From: Oceaniovalibus guishaninsula JLT2003
GTDB lineage: Bacteria > Pseudomonadota > Alphaproteobacteria > Rhodobacterales > Rhodobacteraceae
Direction: 5' to 3'
Assembly: GCF_000299575.1 (NCBI RefSeq)
Contig: NZ_AMGO01000068.1
Location: forward strand, 124,001 to 188,000
DNA length: 64,000 nt
In this document: positions 26,874 to 36,329 of the stretch, piece after piece
Numbering within the stretch: position 1 is the stretch's first letter
Layout of the letters: each line of letters begins with the position of its first letter
The notes under the pieces: model-generated
The model's input: the letters and a program-made list of their open reading frames with translations, nothing else
Databases searched by the model: none
What the model was told of the DNA's origin: nothing
Position numbers and translations under genes: made by a program

Positions 26874-27635
26874 TCAGCGCAGCCGCATTTCCAGAAACTC
26901 GGTCAGGCCGGCCCACGATGCCAGGTCGGCGTCCAGATCGTAATCTTCCGAGCCGAATACCGTGAAGGCATGGCGCGCGCCGCCATAGATGTTGGCGCTG
27001 TGTTCGATTCCGGCCTGCTCGAGTTCGGTCAACGTCTCGACCAGGGCCACGGGGCTGGCGACGGGATCGGCCGTGCCGTGGAAGAACACGATGGGGGCCG
27101 GGGTGGCGGACCAGTCCTGCCCCCCGGCCGTGCCGAGTCCGGGGTGGAAGGCGGCAAAGCCGTCCATATCGGCACCGGCCCGCGCGGCTTCCAGCACTGC
27201 GGACCCGCCGAAGCAATAGCCGATGAGAACGCGGTTCTCGGTAGCGCCGGGGATGGACCCGGCCTCGGTCATCGCGCCCAGAAGACGCTCGCGATAGGCG
27301 TCGCGGTCGGCGTAAAGCTCGCTCGTGAACTGGCGGTTCTCCTCGACGCTCTGCGGGCGGCGGCCGGCACCGAACATGTCGATCGCGAAGGCCGTATAGC
27401 CCAGTTCGGCCAGCATCTCGGCACGGCGACGCTCGTAATCGGTCAGCCCGTCCCAGTCGTGCACGATCACCACCGTACCGCGCGATTCCTCCAGCGCGGT
27501 GTTGCGGGCGACATAACCTTCGTAGGTCGCGCCGCCAATGTCATAGCTATGCGGCTCGGCGACGATCTCGGCGGCCACGGGCGTGGCGAGCAGGCCGGCG
27601 AGGGGGGCGATACGGGCGATGACGGGCAATGCCAT
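26874..27635 (-). CDS. Exported dienelactone-hydrolase family protein
   Basis: A 253-residue alpha/beta hydrolase with a signal peptide (about residues 1-22). The nucleophile is Cys141 in GYCFGG, with Asp190 in HGTADP and His222 in ARHAF completing the triad of dienelactone hydrolases, whose Cys replaces the usual Ser. VVIVHDWDGLTDYERRRAEM supplies the oxyanion strand. Cytosolic members open the dienelactone of chlorocatechol pathways; exported ones are common and of unknown substrate, probably esters or lactones. The start was set at the Met before the signal peptide, preceded by CAGGAGA; an upstream in-frame Met adds 26 charged residues. It is divergent from the small secreted protein at 27811. 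Confidence 0.88.
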   Translation of the reverse strand: MALPVIARIAPLAGLLATPVAAEIVAEPHSYDIGGATYEGYVARNTALEESRGTVVIVHDWDGLTDYERRRAEMLAELGYTAFAIDMFGAGRRPQSVEENRQFTSELYADRDAYRERLLGAMTEAGSIPGATENRVLIGYCFGGSAVLEAARAGADMDGFAAFHPGLGTAGGQDWSATPAPIVFFHGTADPVASPVALVETLTELEQAGIEHSANIYGGARHAFTVFGSEDYDLDADLASWAGLTEFLEMRLR

Positions 27636-27720
27636 GTCGGGTCTCCTGATTTGTGTGGCCATGGGAGGAGCTAGGGCAAACGGCCCACGCGGCGAGGCGT
27701 TCAGCCGATCCAATCCGCAG

Positions 27721-27739
27721 GCAAGCCTTATCGGCTTGC
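27721..27739. promoter_or_regulatory. Inverted repeat in a divergent promoter region
   Basis: GCAAGCC-TTATC-GGCTTGC is a perfect 7-bp inverted repeat lying midway in the 175-bp divergent region between the dienelactone hydrolase and the exported unknown. A possible -10 (TAGGAT, 27775-27780) for the plus-strand gene lies downstream. Operator function is a guess. Confidence 0.45.
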
Positions 27740-27810
27740 AATGGTCACCGGTTCGACCTGACCGTCTCTTGTGCTAGGATCCGCCTGAAACCCAACGGAT
27801 CGGAACAGAC

Positions 27811-28362
27811 ATGAATGCCCTCGGAACGAAGACGCTCGCTTTCTGCCTCGCCCTGGCAATCGCGCCCGCATCGGCGCAGGACGCGGCCGACCAGGCGGCG
27901 CTGGATACCATGCTGGCCAGGATGACGCAGGCGCTGGAAGCCGGCGACATGGCCGTCACCATGGAAGTGCTTCCGCCCACCATGCTGGACCGGATGGCCG
28001 AGCAGTCCGGCCTGGACCGGGACCGGCTGCTGGAAGTCACCCGTGCCCAGATCGAGGCGGCGGGCGATACCGTGACGTTTTCAGAGGTGGATTTCGGCGG
28101 TGACGGCATCGACTGGAAAACGACGGAGGCGGGCGCCGATTATGCGCTGGTTCCCAGCGAATCCGTCATCGAGGTCAGGGATCCCGCATCCGACGCGACC
28201 ATGCGGATGAGACAGACAGCCACCTTCATCGCCATCCCCGATGCGGGCCAATGGTATATGGTCGATATCTCCAGCCCCGAACAGCAGGCGATCTTCGCCG
28301 ATGCCTACCCGGATTACGCTGGCATCACCGTTCCGCCCGCCGCCGTGGAAGTGGCGCCGTAG
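27811..28362 (+). CDS. Exported protein of unknown function
   Basis: A 183-residue protein that I do not recognise. Residues 1-23 form a clear signal peptide (LAFCLALAIAPASAQ). The mature part starts with a helical stretch (ADQAALDTMLARMTQALEA) and continues with alternating short strands, ending TATFIAIPDAGQWYMVDISSPE, a pattern resembling NTF2-like or DUF4440-like periplasmic folds but without certainty. It is acidic and lacks Cys in the mature part. It is transcribed away from the dienelactone hydrolase gene and may share its promoter region. The 234 bp after it contain only a weak 6-bp stem (28390-28411). Confidence 0.8.
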   Translation: MNALGTKTLAFCLALAIAPASAQDAADQAALDTMLARMTQALEAGDMAVTMEVLPPTMLDRMAEQSGLDRDRLLEVTRAQIEAAGDTVTFSEVDFGGDGIDWKTTEAGADYALVPSESVIEVRDPASDATMRMRQTATFIAIPDAGQWYMVDISSPEQQAIFADAYPDYAGITVPPAAVEVAP

Positions 28363-28596
28363 CGGGGCGGGAAACCGGATTGCAGGAGTGCTGACGCGTC
28401 GGTAAGTCAGCCGCCACCCTGGCCGGGCGGAGGGATCGTCGGCTGCAGGGCCGTTTCAAAAGCGCCACCGCCCGCATGACAGCAGGATTCATCGGCGATC
28501 CGCGGACGCGCCCGCGCCCGGAACCGGACCGAGGCGGGTCCGTTCTGCGAAGACCGGCAGCGTCCGGTCCGGTCCGGCACCCGATGGAGGCACGTC

Positions 28597-30384
28597 ATGA
28601 GCGACACCGTCAGCGACTTCGTGGTCGAAAGGCTTGCGGCATGGGGCGTCGAGGTCATCTTCGGCTATCCCGGCGACGGCATCAACGGAGTGATCGGCGC
28701 GCTGGACCGTGCCGACGGGCGGATCAGGTTCGTTCAGGTCCGGCACGAGGAAATGGCCGCCTTCATGGCGTCCGCCTATGCCAAGTTCAAAGGCGAGCTG
28801 GGCGTCTGCCTGGCCACGTCGGGGCCGGGCGCCGCGCATCTGGTGACGGGGCTTTACGATGCCAAGGCCGATCATATGCCGGTTCTGGCCATCGCCGGCC
28901 AGCATCCGCGCACCGCGCTGGGATCGCACGATCAGCAGGAAATCGACCTGACCGCGCTGTTCAAGGATGTGGCGTCGTCCTTCGTCCAACAGGCGGCCGT
29001 GCCGCAGCAGGTCCGGCATCTGGTGGACCGGGCGATCCGCACCGCGGTGGGCGAACGGGCGGTCACGGCGCTGATCCTTCCCGCCGACTTGCAGGATATG
29101 CAGTATCGGTCCCCGACCCATGCCCACGGGATGCAGCATTCGGGCATCGGCTATTCCGTTCCGCGGACGATCCCCCATGACGCCGACCTGCAACGCGCGG
29201 CGAAGGTGCTGAACGAGGGTCGGAAGGTCGCGCTGCTGGTGGGCGCGGGTGCGCTTGGCGCGCGGGACGAGGTCGTCGCGGTCGCCGACAGGCTTCAGGC
29301 CGGCGCGGCCAAGGCGCTGCTGGGCAAGTCGCTTCTGGCCGACGATCTGCCGTGGGTCACGGGCTGCATCGGGCTGCTGGGCACGCAGCCCAGTTCGGAC
29401 ATGATGCGCGATTGCGACACGCTGCTGATGATCGGCTGCGGCTTCCCCTGGTCCGAGTTCCTGCCCGAGGAAGGACAGGCGCGCGGCGTGCAGATCGACC
29501 TCAAGCCCGACATGCTGTCGCTGCGCTATCCGATGGAAGTGAACCTTTGCGGCGACGCCGCCGAAACGCTGCGCGCGCTGCTGCCGCTGATCGAACAGAA
29601 GACCGATACGGCCTGGCGCGACACCATCGCCGCCAAACTCGAGGCGTGGTGGGCGCTGCTGGAAGAACGCGCGATGGTCCCCGCGCACCCCGTGAACCCG
29701 CAGCGCGTCGTCTGGGAGATGTCGCCGCGCCTGCCCGCCGATGTCGTCGTCACCTCGGACAGCGGATCGTGCGCCAACTGGTATGCGCGGGATTTCAGGA
29801 TCCGCGACGGGATGATGTGCTCGCTTTCGGGGGGGCTGGCGTCGATGGGGGCGGCCGTTCCCTATGCCATCGCGGCGAAGTTCGCGCATCCCGACCGTCC
29901 CGTTGTGGCCCTTGTGGGCGACGGGGCCATGCAGATGAACAACATGGCCGAGCTGATCACCGCCGCGAAATACTGGAAGGACTGGTCGAACCCCCATTTC
30001 GTCGTCTGCGTCTTCAACAACCAGGATCTGAACGAGGTGACATGGGAGCAGCGCGTGATGGAAGGCAATCCGAAATTCGCCGCCAGCCAGACCCTGCCCA
30101 ACGTTCCCTATCACAAGTTCGCCGAGCTGATCGGCCTCAAGGGCATCTTCGTGGACGATCCCGAAAGGCTGGGCCCCGCCTGGGACGAGGCGCTGGCCCA
30201 TCCGGGTCCGGTCGTGCTGGAGGTCAGGACAGACCCCGAAGTGCCGCCCCTGCCCCCGCATATCGAGGTCGGTCAGGCCGTCAATTACATGAAGGCCGTG
30301 ATCAAGGGCGATCCCGAGGAACGCCGGATGATCCGCGGTTCGGCCCGTCAGGTTCTTGCCGGGATGCTGCCGGGCAAGGGCTGA
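28597..30384 (+). CDS. Thiamine-diphosphate-dependent enzyme, pyruvate oxidase / acetolactate synthase family
   Basis: A 595-residue ThDP enzyme in the standard three-domain order. The N-terminal PYR domain carries the activating Glu in [11 protein letters not shown] and GYPGDGING; the middle domain has [13 protein letters not shown] and [19 protein letters not shown]; the C-terminal PP domain has the metal-binding G441-D-G motif in [10 protein letters not shown] with VFNNQD. It is most like uncharacterised PoxB-type proteins that decarboxylate pyruvate or another 2-oxo acid. The C-terminus lacks an obvious membrane-binding peptide. It stands alone with its own start after a 234-bp gap, and 128 bp separate it from the arginine genes. 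Substrate is unknown. Confidence 0.88.
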   Translation: MSDTVSDFVVERLAAWGVEVIFGYPGDGINGVIGALDRADGRIRFVQVRHEEMAAFMASAYAKFKGELGVCLATSGPGAAHLVTGLYDAKADHMPVLAIAGQHPRTALGSHDQQEIDLTALFKDVASSFVQQAAVPQQVRHLVDRAIRTAVGERAVTALILPADLQDMQYRSPTHAHGMQHSGIGYSVPRTIPHDADLQRAAKVLNEGRKVALLVGAGALGARDEVVAVADRLQAGAAKALLGKSLLADDLPWVTGCIGLLGTQPSSDMMRDCDTLLMIGCGFPWSEFLPEEGQARGVQIDLKPDMLSLRYPMEVNLCGDAAETLRALLPLIEQKTDTAWRDTIAAKLEAWWALLEERAMVPAHPVNPQRVVWEMSPRLPADVVVTSDSGSCANWYARDFRIRDGMMCSLSGGLASMGAAVPYAIAAKFAHPDRPVVALVGDGAMQMNNMAELITAAKYWKDWSNPHFVVCVFNNQDLNEVTWEQRVMEGNPKFAASQTLPNVPYHKFAELIGLKGIFVDDPERLGPAWDEALAHPGPVVLEVRTDPEVPPLPPHIEVGQAVNYMKAVIKGDPEERRMIRGSARQVLAGMLPGKG

Positions 30385-30512
30385 GGGGCGTCCGCCTGCC
30401 CCTTGCCGCCGACACGGCTTCGCCCGTTGCGCCCTGCCCCGATGGACGCATAGGGTTGCGGCACGCAAGGCGCGACGATGCGCCCCGCAATCGTGCCATT
30501 CAGGGAGAGACG

Positions 30513-30866
30513 ATGATCGAACGCCATCACACGGGGCCCCGCATGAGCCGGATCGTCAGGCACAACGGCAACGTCTATCTGTGCGGACAGGTCGGCAGCG
30601 GCGCGGACGTGACGGCGCAGACGAAGGACTGCCTCGCCCGTGTCGAGGCGCTGCTGGACGAGGCCGGATCGTCGAAGGCGCACATCCTGCAAGCCATCGT
30701 CTGGCTTGCCGATATGGGCGATTTCGAGGCGATGAACGCCGTCTGGGACGCCTGGGTGCCCGAAGACCATGCGCCCGCCCGCGCCTGCGGCGAGGCGCGG
30801 CTGGCCAGGCCCGACCTGCTGGTCGAGGTCATCGTCACCGCGGCCGTCGCGGAAGCGGCGCGATGA
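30513..30866 (+). CDS. RidA/YjgF-family enamine/imine deaminase
   Basis: A 117-residue RidA-fold protein of normal size. Family marks are [24 protein letters not shown] near residue 30 and [22 protein letters not shown] near the C-terminus, with the conserved Arg that binds the carboxylate of the imine. RidA proteins hydrolyse reactive enamines/imines released by PLP and other amine-forming enzymes. Its TGA overlaps the arginase ATG, and ornithine cyclodeaminase, which makes a cyclic imine, lies two genes on, so it probably handles imine intermediates of this pathway. GGGAGAG stands 6 bases upstream of the start. Confidence 0.88.
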   Translation: MIERHHTGPRMSRIVRHNGNVYLCGQVGSGADVTAQTKDCLARVEALLDEAGSSKAHILQAIVWLADMGDFEAMNAVWDAWVPEDHAPARACGEARLARPDLLVEVIVTAAVAEAAR

Positions 30867-31789
30867 CCGCGCGCACCTGCATCCTGGTCGGCGCCGGCAT
30901 GGATTGCGGCAAGCGGCGGCGGGGCTGCGTCATGGGGCCGGACGCCTATCGCACCGCCGGCATCGCCGAAACGCTGGCCGAACTGGGCTGGCAGGTCGAG
31001 GATCGCGGCAATCTCGACGGTCCCGTATGGGTGGCCGACGCGCCGGCGGGCCGGATTCACGCCCGCGAGGAAACCATCGCCTGGACGCGGATGCTGACCG
31101 ACGCCGCAGGCGACGCGATGAAAGCGGGCTTTCCGGTCTTCATGGGCGGCGACCATGCGCTGTCGCTGGGCAGCGTGGCCGGCGTCGCGGCCCATGCCGC
31201 CACGCTGGACCGCCCGCTTTTCGTTTTGTGGCTGGACGCGCATCCCGACATCAACACGCCGCACACGACGACATCGGGCAACCTGCACGGCACGCCCATC
31301 GCCTATGTCACCGGGCAGCCCGGTTTCGACGGCTTTCCGCCCCCGGCGGCGACGGTCCCGCCCGAAAACGTCTGCTTCATCGGCTTGCGTTCCGTCGATC
31401 GCCCCGAACGCGAGGCGATTACCGCGCGCGGCATGACCGCCATCGACATGCGCCAGATCGACGAACGCGGCATCGCGGCGCCGCTGGCCGAGTTTCTGGG
31501 CCGGGTCGAACGCGCCGGCGGCATGCTGCACGTCTCGCTCGACGTGGATTTCCTCGACCCGTCCATCGCGCCCGCCGTCGGCACCACCGTTCCGGGCGGC
31601 GCCACCTTCCGCGAGGCGCATCTGACGATGGAGATGCTGCATGACAGCGGCCTCGTCACGTCGCTGGATTTGGTCGAACTGAACCCGTTTCTCGACGATC
31701 GCGGGCGCACCGCGTCGCTGATGGTCGATCTTGCGGCGTCGCTGTTCGGGCGCAGCGTCTTCGACCGCCCGACGCACAGCCATTCGTGA
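30863..31789 (+). CDS. rocF: Arginase
   Basis: A 308-residue ureohydrolase that splits L-arginine into L-ornithine and urea. The binuclear Mn2+ ligands are visible: His98 in [10 protein letters not shown], Asp125/His127/Asp129 in LDAHPDI, and Asp227/Asp229 in [24 protein letters not shown] matches the arginase substrate loop rather than agmatinase. It overlaps the RidA stop (ATGA) and is followed 8 bp later by ornithine cyclodeaminase, so the module runs arginine to ornithine to proline. The N-terminal Cys6, Cys15 and Cys22 cluster is a little unusual and may affect redox sensitivity. Confidence 0.92.
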   Translation: MTARTCILVGAGMDCGKRRRGCVMGPDAYRTAGIAETLAELGWQVEDRGNLDGPVWVADAPAGRIHAREETIAWTRMLTDAAGDAMKAGFPVFMGGDHALSLGSVAGVAAHAATLDRPLFVLWLDAHPDINTPHTTTSGNLHGTPIAYVTGQPGFDGFPPPAATVPPENVCFIGLRSVDRPEREAITARGMTAIDMRQIDERGIAAPLAEFLGRVERAGGMLHVSLDVDFLDPSIAPAVGTTVPGGATFREAHLTMEMLHDSGLVTSLDLVELNPFLDDRGRTASLMVDLAASLFGRSVFDRPTHSHS

Positions 31790-31797
31790 GACCGCCC

Positions 31798-32877
31798 ATG
31801 TCCGACTTCAGGCCCGCGCCCGCCCCGTCCGACCTGGCCTTCATCCGCTTCGTCAGCGTCGCGAACATGATGAAGCTGATCCACCGTATCGGCGTCGAGA
31901 CGATGCTGGCCGATCTTGTCCGCTATATCGAGGACGATTTCCGCCGCTGGCCCCTTTTTGACAAGACCCCGCGCGTCGCCAGCCATTCGGCCGTGGGCGT
32001 GATCGAACTGATGCCCACCTCGGACGGCGAGGTCTATGGCTTCAAATACGTCAACGGCCATCCCAAGAACACGCGCGAGGGATTGCAGACCGTCACCGCC
32101 TTCGGCCTGCTGGCGCGCGTCGATACCGGCTATCCGGTGCTGTTGTCGGAAATGACGATGCTGACCGCTTTGCGCACCGCGGCGACCAGCGCGATGGTGG
32201 CCCGCCACCTTGCGCCGAAAGGATCGCGGACGATGGCGATGATCGGCAACGGCGCGCAGTCCGAATTTCAGGCGCTGGCCATGCGCAAGGTCTGCGGCAT
32301 CGAGGAACTGCGCCTTTACGACATCGACGCCCGCGCCACGGAAAAGACCGTCGCCAACCTGCGCGACCGCGGTTTCGTCCTGACGCCCTGCAAGACCGCC
32401 GAACAGGCCATCGAGGGCGCGCAGATCGTCACCACCTGCACGGCCGACAAGCAATATGCGACGATCCTGACCGACAACATGGTCGGCAGCGGCGTGCATA
32501 TCAACGCCATCGGCGGCGACTGTCCCGGCAAGACCGAGCTGCACCGCGACATCCTGGCCCGGTCCGACGTCTTCGTCGAGTACACGCCCCAGACCCGGAT
32601 CGAGGGCGAGATCCAGCAGATGCCCGACGATTTTCCCGTGACCGAGATGTGGCAGGTGCTGACCGGCGCGGCACCGGGCCGCACGTCCGACCGGCAGATC
32701 ACCCTTTTCGACGGCGTGGGTTTCGCGATCGAGGATTTCTCGGCGCTGCGCTATGTCCGCGACCGGCTGGACGATACCGGCGATTACGAATGCCTCGACA
32801 TCATCGCCGATCCCGACGACGCGCGCGACCTTTTCGGGATGCTGGAACGCGCCCGCCCCGGCAACGGCAAATCCTGA
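31798..32877 (+). CDS. ocd: Ornithine cyclodeaminase
   Basis: A 359-residue enzyme of the ornithine cyclodeaminase/mu-crystallin family, converting L-ornithine to L-proline with release of ammonia and use of bound NAD+. The substrate part contains FKYVNGHPKNTREGLQTVTAF and VDTGYPVLLSEMTMLTALRTAA; the Rossmann domain has MIGNGAQSEFQALAM and the catalytic Asp region INAIGGDCPGKTELH, which matches true OCDs rather than lysine or diaminopropionate homologues. I chose the ATG at 31798; a GTG at 31786 overlapping the arginase stop is an alternative. It follows arginase directly and lies 16 bp before the phosphorylase gene, so the nucleoside genes may share its transcript. Confidence 0.91.
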   Translation: MSDFRPAPAPSDLAFIRFVSVANMMKLIHRIGVETMLADLVRYIEDDFRRWPLFDKTPRVASHSAVGVIELMPTSDGEVYGFKYVNGHPKNTREGLQTVTAFGLLARVDTGYPVLLSEMTMLTALRTAATSAMVARHLAPKGSRTMAMIGNGAQSEFQALAMRKVCGIEELRLYDIDARATEKTVANLRDRGFVLTPCKTAEQAIEGAQIVTTCTADKQYATILTDNMVGSGVHINAIGGDCPGKTELHRDILARSDVFVEYTPQTRIEGEIQQMPDDFPVTEMWQVLTGAAPGRTSDRQITLFDGVGFAIEDFSALRYVRDRLDDTGDYECLDIIADPDDARDLFGMLERARPGNGKS

Positions 32878-32893
32878 CCGGCGAAAGGACGTC

Positions 32894-33727
32894 ATGCGCC
32901 CCGATTTTCCCCGCCGCCTGCAACGCGCGACCGACAGCATCCGCGCCCGGACGGATGCCCGGCCCGTGCTGGGCCTCGTCGCCGGCACCGGCCTTGCGCC
33001 GTTCCTGAACGAAATCGAGACCGCGGCGCGGATCCCCTATGGCGAGATCGCGGATTTTCCCGTCTCGACCGCGCCGGGCCATGCGGGGGAATTGCTGCTG
33101 GGCCATCTGCGCGGGCGGCCCGTCGCCGGGCTCAGCGGACGCCTGCATGCCTATGAGGGCTGGCATCCCGACGACATCGTGCTGCCCGTCTATGTCCTGC
33201 GTGCCTTGGGATGCGAAACGCTGGTGGTCACGAACGCCGCCGGGGGCCTGAACCCCGCCTTTCCCGTCCCCGCGCTCATGGCCATCGCGGATCACATCAA
33301 CCTGACGGGGCTGAACCCGCTGGCCGGTCCGAACGATCCGGCACTCGGGCTGCGCTTTCCCGATCTCAGCCGCGCCTATGACCCGGACCTGCTGCGCGCC
33401 GTGCAAGGGGCCGCGCGAGCATTGGGGATCGACCTTCGGACGGGCGTCTATGCGGGCTGTCACGGCCCCGCGCTGGAAACCAGCGCCGAGCGGCGGTTCA
33501 TGCGCCTTGTCGGCGGCGACGCGGTGGGCATGTCCACCGTACTGGAGGTGGTGGCCGCGAACCATGCGGGGATGCGCGTGCTGGGACTGTCGGCCATCGC
33601 CAATGCCGCGACCGGCGGGCCGGACCAGCAGCCCGACACCGTCGAGCAGATCGTCGCCGCCACCGAAGCCATCGCCGGCACCATCGGCACGCTGATCGCG
33701 CGGATGCTGGACAGCGGCGATCTGTGA
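32894..33727 (+). CDS. Purine nucleoside phosphorylase, trimeric PNP family
   Basis: A 277-residue cytosolic enzyme that splits purine nucleosides with phosphate to give the base and pentose 1-phosphate. Residues align one for one with human PNP with a constant shift of 6 late in the chain: Glu195 in GPALETSAE (human Glu201), Met213 in GMSTV (Met219) and Asn237 in SAIANAATG (Asn243); the phosphate-site His85 is in GRLHAYEG. The Glu/Asn pair is the mark of inosine/guanosine enzymes; methylthioadenosine phosphorylases have different residues there. The gene begins the nucleoside block, 61 bp ahead of the BMP receptor. Its product ribose 1-phosphate is a plausible substrate for the MtnA-like isomerase encoded at 41351. 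Confidence 0.92.
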   Translation: MRPDFPRRLQRATDSIRARTDARPVLGLVAGTGLAPFLNEIETAARIPYGEIADFPVSTAPGHAGELLLGHLRGRPVAGLSGRLHAYEGWHPDDIVLPVYVLRALGCETLVVTNAAGGLNPAFPVPALMAIADHINLTGLNPLAGPNDPALGLRFPDLSRAYDPDLLRAVQGAARALGIDLRTGVYAGCHGPALETSAERRFMRLVGGDAVGMSTVLEVVAANHAGMRVLGLSAIANAATGGPDQQPDTVEQIVAATEAIAGTIGTLIARMLDSGDL

Positions 33728-33788
33728 CCCTAGGCTTTGCCGCCGTATGGCGGACGGGCCGCACCGCCAGCAGGACCGGAGTTGTTCG

Positions 33789-34802
33789 ATGATACTTGAC
33801 CGATGCATCGCCGCCGCCACGCTGACGGCGGGGCTGGGCGTTGCCGGCGCCTTCGCGCAGGACCGGACGTTCTATTACGTCTCGCCCGATCCTATCGGCC
33901 TGAACCCCTTCCTTCAGATGGGCGAGGCCGGGATCCGCGCCGCCGCCGATGCCCATGACGCCGGCGCGGTCGTCATCGAAAGCGACACGCCGCAATCGCG
34001 TCTGGAAAACGTCAGCGCCGCGGCCAATGACGGGGCCGACATCGTGGTGGTGCTGGGGTTCGAGTTTTCGGACATCCTGCGCGACATCGCGCCGCTCTAT
34101 CCCGACACCCAGTTCCTGATCGTCGATCAGTGCATCTGGGACGACCGGCCCGACAACATCAGCTGCGCCGTCTTTCGTGAACACGAATCCGCCTTTCTGA
34201 TGGGGGCCGTGGCGGGGCTTGCATCGCAGGCGGACAAGGTCGCCGTGGTCTCGGCCATAGATATCCCGTTCCTGCACCGCTATACCGACGCCTTCGCGGC
34301 CGGGGCCCGCCACGTCGCCCCCGACACGCAGTCCGAGGTGCGATGGGTCGGCGGCCAGAACCCCTTCGCCGATCCGGTGCGCGCCAAGGAACAGGCGCTG
34401 GCGCTGGCCGCGGGCGGGGCCGACGTGATCTTCTCGGCCACGGCGGGCGGCGATTTCGGCGTGTTCGAGGCGGCGCAGGAACAGGGCTTCACCGTCACGA
34501 CGGTGGATGTGAACCATTGTCCAGCGGCGCCCGGCCGCATCCTCGACGGCACACTCAAGCGGGTGGACGAGGTGATCGGGACATCCATCGACCGCATCCT
34601 CGCGGGCGAGCGGTCGTTCGTCGCCACCTACGGTCTGGCCGAGGGCGGCATGGGCGCGATTTCGCTGCTGCCCGACGCGGAACTGGCCGAAAGCGGCTGT
34701 CTGGTCGCCGACAGGCCCGAGATCGTGGCGCAGGTGCGCGATCTGGCGGCGCAGATCGTGGACGGCAGCCTGACGGTCGCCGATCCGATGGCCGCGGACT
34801 GA
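33789..34802 (+). CDS. BMP-family ABC transporter substrate-binding protein (nucleoside type)
   Basis: A 337-residue periplasmic receptor of the BMP/PnrA family. A signal peptide covers about residues 1-24 (LTAGLGVAGAFAQ). The mature protein shows VVLGFEFSDILRDIAPLYPDTQFLIVDQ and AFLMGAVAGLASQADKVAVV, family blocks that line the ligand cleft. Members of this family with the RbsA-like ATPase and two permeases, as here, import purine and pyrimidine nucleosides. The neighbouring phosphorylase supports a nucleoside ligand. Start at the ATG just before the signal; an upstream in-frame Met adds 14 polar residues. It lies three bases before the ATPase start, without the hairpin seen behind other receptors in this window. 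Confidence 0.9.
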   Translation: MILDRCIAAATLTAGLGVAGAFAQDRTFYYVSPDPIGLNPFLQMGEAGIRAAADAHDAGAVVIESDTPQSRLENVSAAANDGADIVVVLGFEFSDILRDIAPLYPDTQFLIVDQCIWDDRPDNISCAVFREHESAFLMGAVAGLASQADKVAVVSAIDIPFLHRYTDAFAAGARHVAPDTQSEVRWVGGQNPFADPVRAKEQALALAAGGADVIFSATAGGDFGVFEAAQEQGFTVTTVDVNHCPAAPGRILDGTLKRVDEVIGTSIDRILAGERSFVATYGLAEGGMGAISLLPDAELAESGCLVADRPEIVAQVRDLAAQIVDGSLTVADPMAAD

Positions 34803-34805
34803 CCC

Positions 34806-36329
34806 TTGCCGGGTGACGGCCTGCCGGGGGCGGTCTGCCGCCTGCGCGGCATCGACAAGCGGTTCGGCGACACCCATGCGCTGCGCGACGTTTCGCTCGA
34901 CCTGATTCCGGGCGAGGTTCTGGCGCTGGTGGGCGAGAACGGCGCGGGCAAGACGACGCTGATGAATGTGCTTTTCGGCCTGCTGCGTGCGGAGGCCGGG
35001 CGGCTCGACCATGATGCGGGCACGGGGTTCTTCGCCGATGCGGCCGACGCCATCGCCCACGGCTTCGGCATGGTGCATCAGCATTTCATGCTGTTCGACG
35101 ACCTTACCGTTCTGGAAAACGTGATCGTCGGCGCCGAGGGTCCGGGGCGGCTGGGGCGCATCGAGCTTGCGGCGCGGGCGGGCGAAGTGGCGGCGGTGAT
35201 GGCGCGGTTCGGCTTTGCCCTGCCGCTGGATGTCCGCGTGCGCGATCTGCCCGTCGCCACGCGCCAGCAGATCGAGATCGTCAAGCTGCTGTACCGTCAG
35301 GCCCGCGTCGTGATCCTGGACGAACCGACCGCCGTGCTGACCCCGCAGGAGGCCGGCGCGCTGTTCGCCATGCTGCGCGGGCTGGCCGACGAAGGGCGCG
35401 CGGTCGTCGTCATCACCCATAAGCTGCCCGAGGTGACGGCCCATGCCGACCGCGTGGTGGTCATGCGCGGCGGCGCGGTGGTGGCCGACCGCGCGGTGGC
35501 GGACACGTCGGCGGCGGAAATCGCCCGCCTGATGGTCGGGCACGACATCGCCCCGGTCGCCAAGCGCAACCATGCCGGGGCGGGCGTGCGGCTGGCGCTG
35601 CGCGATCTGCATTGCGCGCCCCGCGCGGGCGAGCGGCCGGTCGGCCCCGTCGATCTGGACCTGCGGCCCGGCGAGATCCTGGGCATCGCCGGCGTGGCCG
35701 GCAGCGGGCAGGGGCCGCTGGTCGAAACGCTGGTGGGTCTGCGCCCGGCGGCAAGCGGCCAGATCGCGATGGACGGCATCGACATCACCCGCGCGGATGT
35801 GGCCGCGCGGCGTGCGGCGGGTCTGGCCTATATGGCCGAGGACCGGATGCGCGCCGGACTGGCCGTCGATGCCAGCCTGGCCGAGAACGCCGTCGCCGGA
35901 CGCGAGGCGCAGCCGCCTTTCGCGCGCGGCCCGTTCCGGCGGCTGACCGCCGTGGCCGCGTTCGGACGCGACCTGATCGCGCGCTACGACATCCGCGCCA
36001 CCGGCCCCGCGCAACGCGCCGCGGACCTGTCGGGCGGCAACAAGCAGAAGATCGTCGTCGCCCGCGAACTGGCCGGGCAACCGCGGCTGATCGTGGCGCA
36101 CAATCCCTGCTGGGGCGTCGATATCGGCGCGATCCGCTTCATCCAAGACCGTCTTCTCGAGGCCGCGCGGTCGGGCGCGGCGGTGGTATTCGTCAGCTCC
36201 GAGCTGGACGAGCTTTTCGCCCTGTCGGACCGTCTGGCGGTGCTTCACGATGGCCGAATGCAGGCGCTTCTCGACCGGGCCGATCTGGACATCGCCCGCG
36301 TCGGCCGGGCGATGGCGGGGGCCGCGTGA
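34806..36329 (+). CDS. ABC transporter ATP-binding protein with two NBDs (nucleoside importer)
   Basis: A 507-residue RbsA/YufO-like tandem ATPase. NBD1 has an intact Walker A (GENGAGKTT) and Walker B (VVILDEPTAVL), but its signature is altered to LPVATRQQIEIVKLL, lacking the usual SGG. NBD2 has a broken Walker A (GVAGSGQGPL, no Lys) with a good signature LSGGNKQKIVVAREL. This leaves one composite catalytic site (NBD1 Walker motifs with NBD2 signature), a known feature of the family. The only plausible start is a TTG four bases after the receptor stop. The stop overlaps the first permease (GTGA). Confidence 0.88.
   Translation: MPGDGLPGAVCRLRGIDKRFGDTHALRDVSLDLIPGEVLALVGENGAGKTTLMNVLFGLLRAEAGRLDHDAGTGFFADAADAIAHGFGMVHQHFMLFDDLTVLENVIVGAEGPGRLGRIELAARAGEVAAVMARFGFALPLDVRVRDLPVATRQQIEIVKLLYRQARVVILDEPTAVLTPQEAGALFAMLRGLADEGRAVVVITHKLPEVTAHADRVVVMRGGAVVADRAVADTSAAEIARLMVGHDIAPVAKRNHAGAGVRLALRDLHCAPRAGERPVGPVDLDLRPGEILGIAGVAGSGQGPLVETLVGLRPAASGQIAMDGIDITRADVAARRAAGLAYMAEDRMRAGLAVDASLAENAVAGREAQPPFARGPFRRLTAVAAFGRDLIARYDIRATGPAQRAADLSGGNKQKIVVARELAGQPRLIVAHNPCWGVDIGAIRFIQDRLLEAARSGAAVVFVSSELDELFALSDRLAVLHDGRMQALLDRADLDIARVGRAMAGAA

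Noticed and set aside
28562-28576. Three tandem GTCCG units before the ThDP enzyme
   Set aside because: Too short and composed of common dinucleotides in this GC-rich DNA to mean more than chance slippage.
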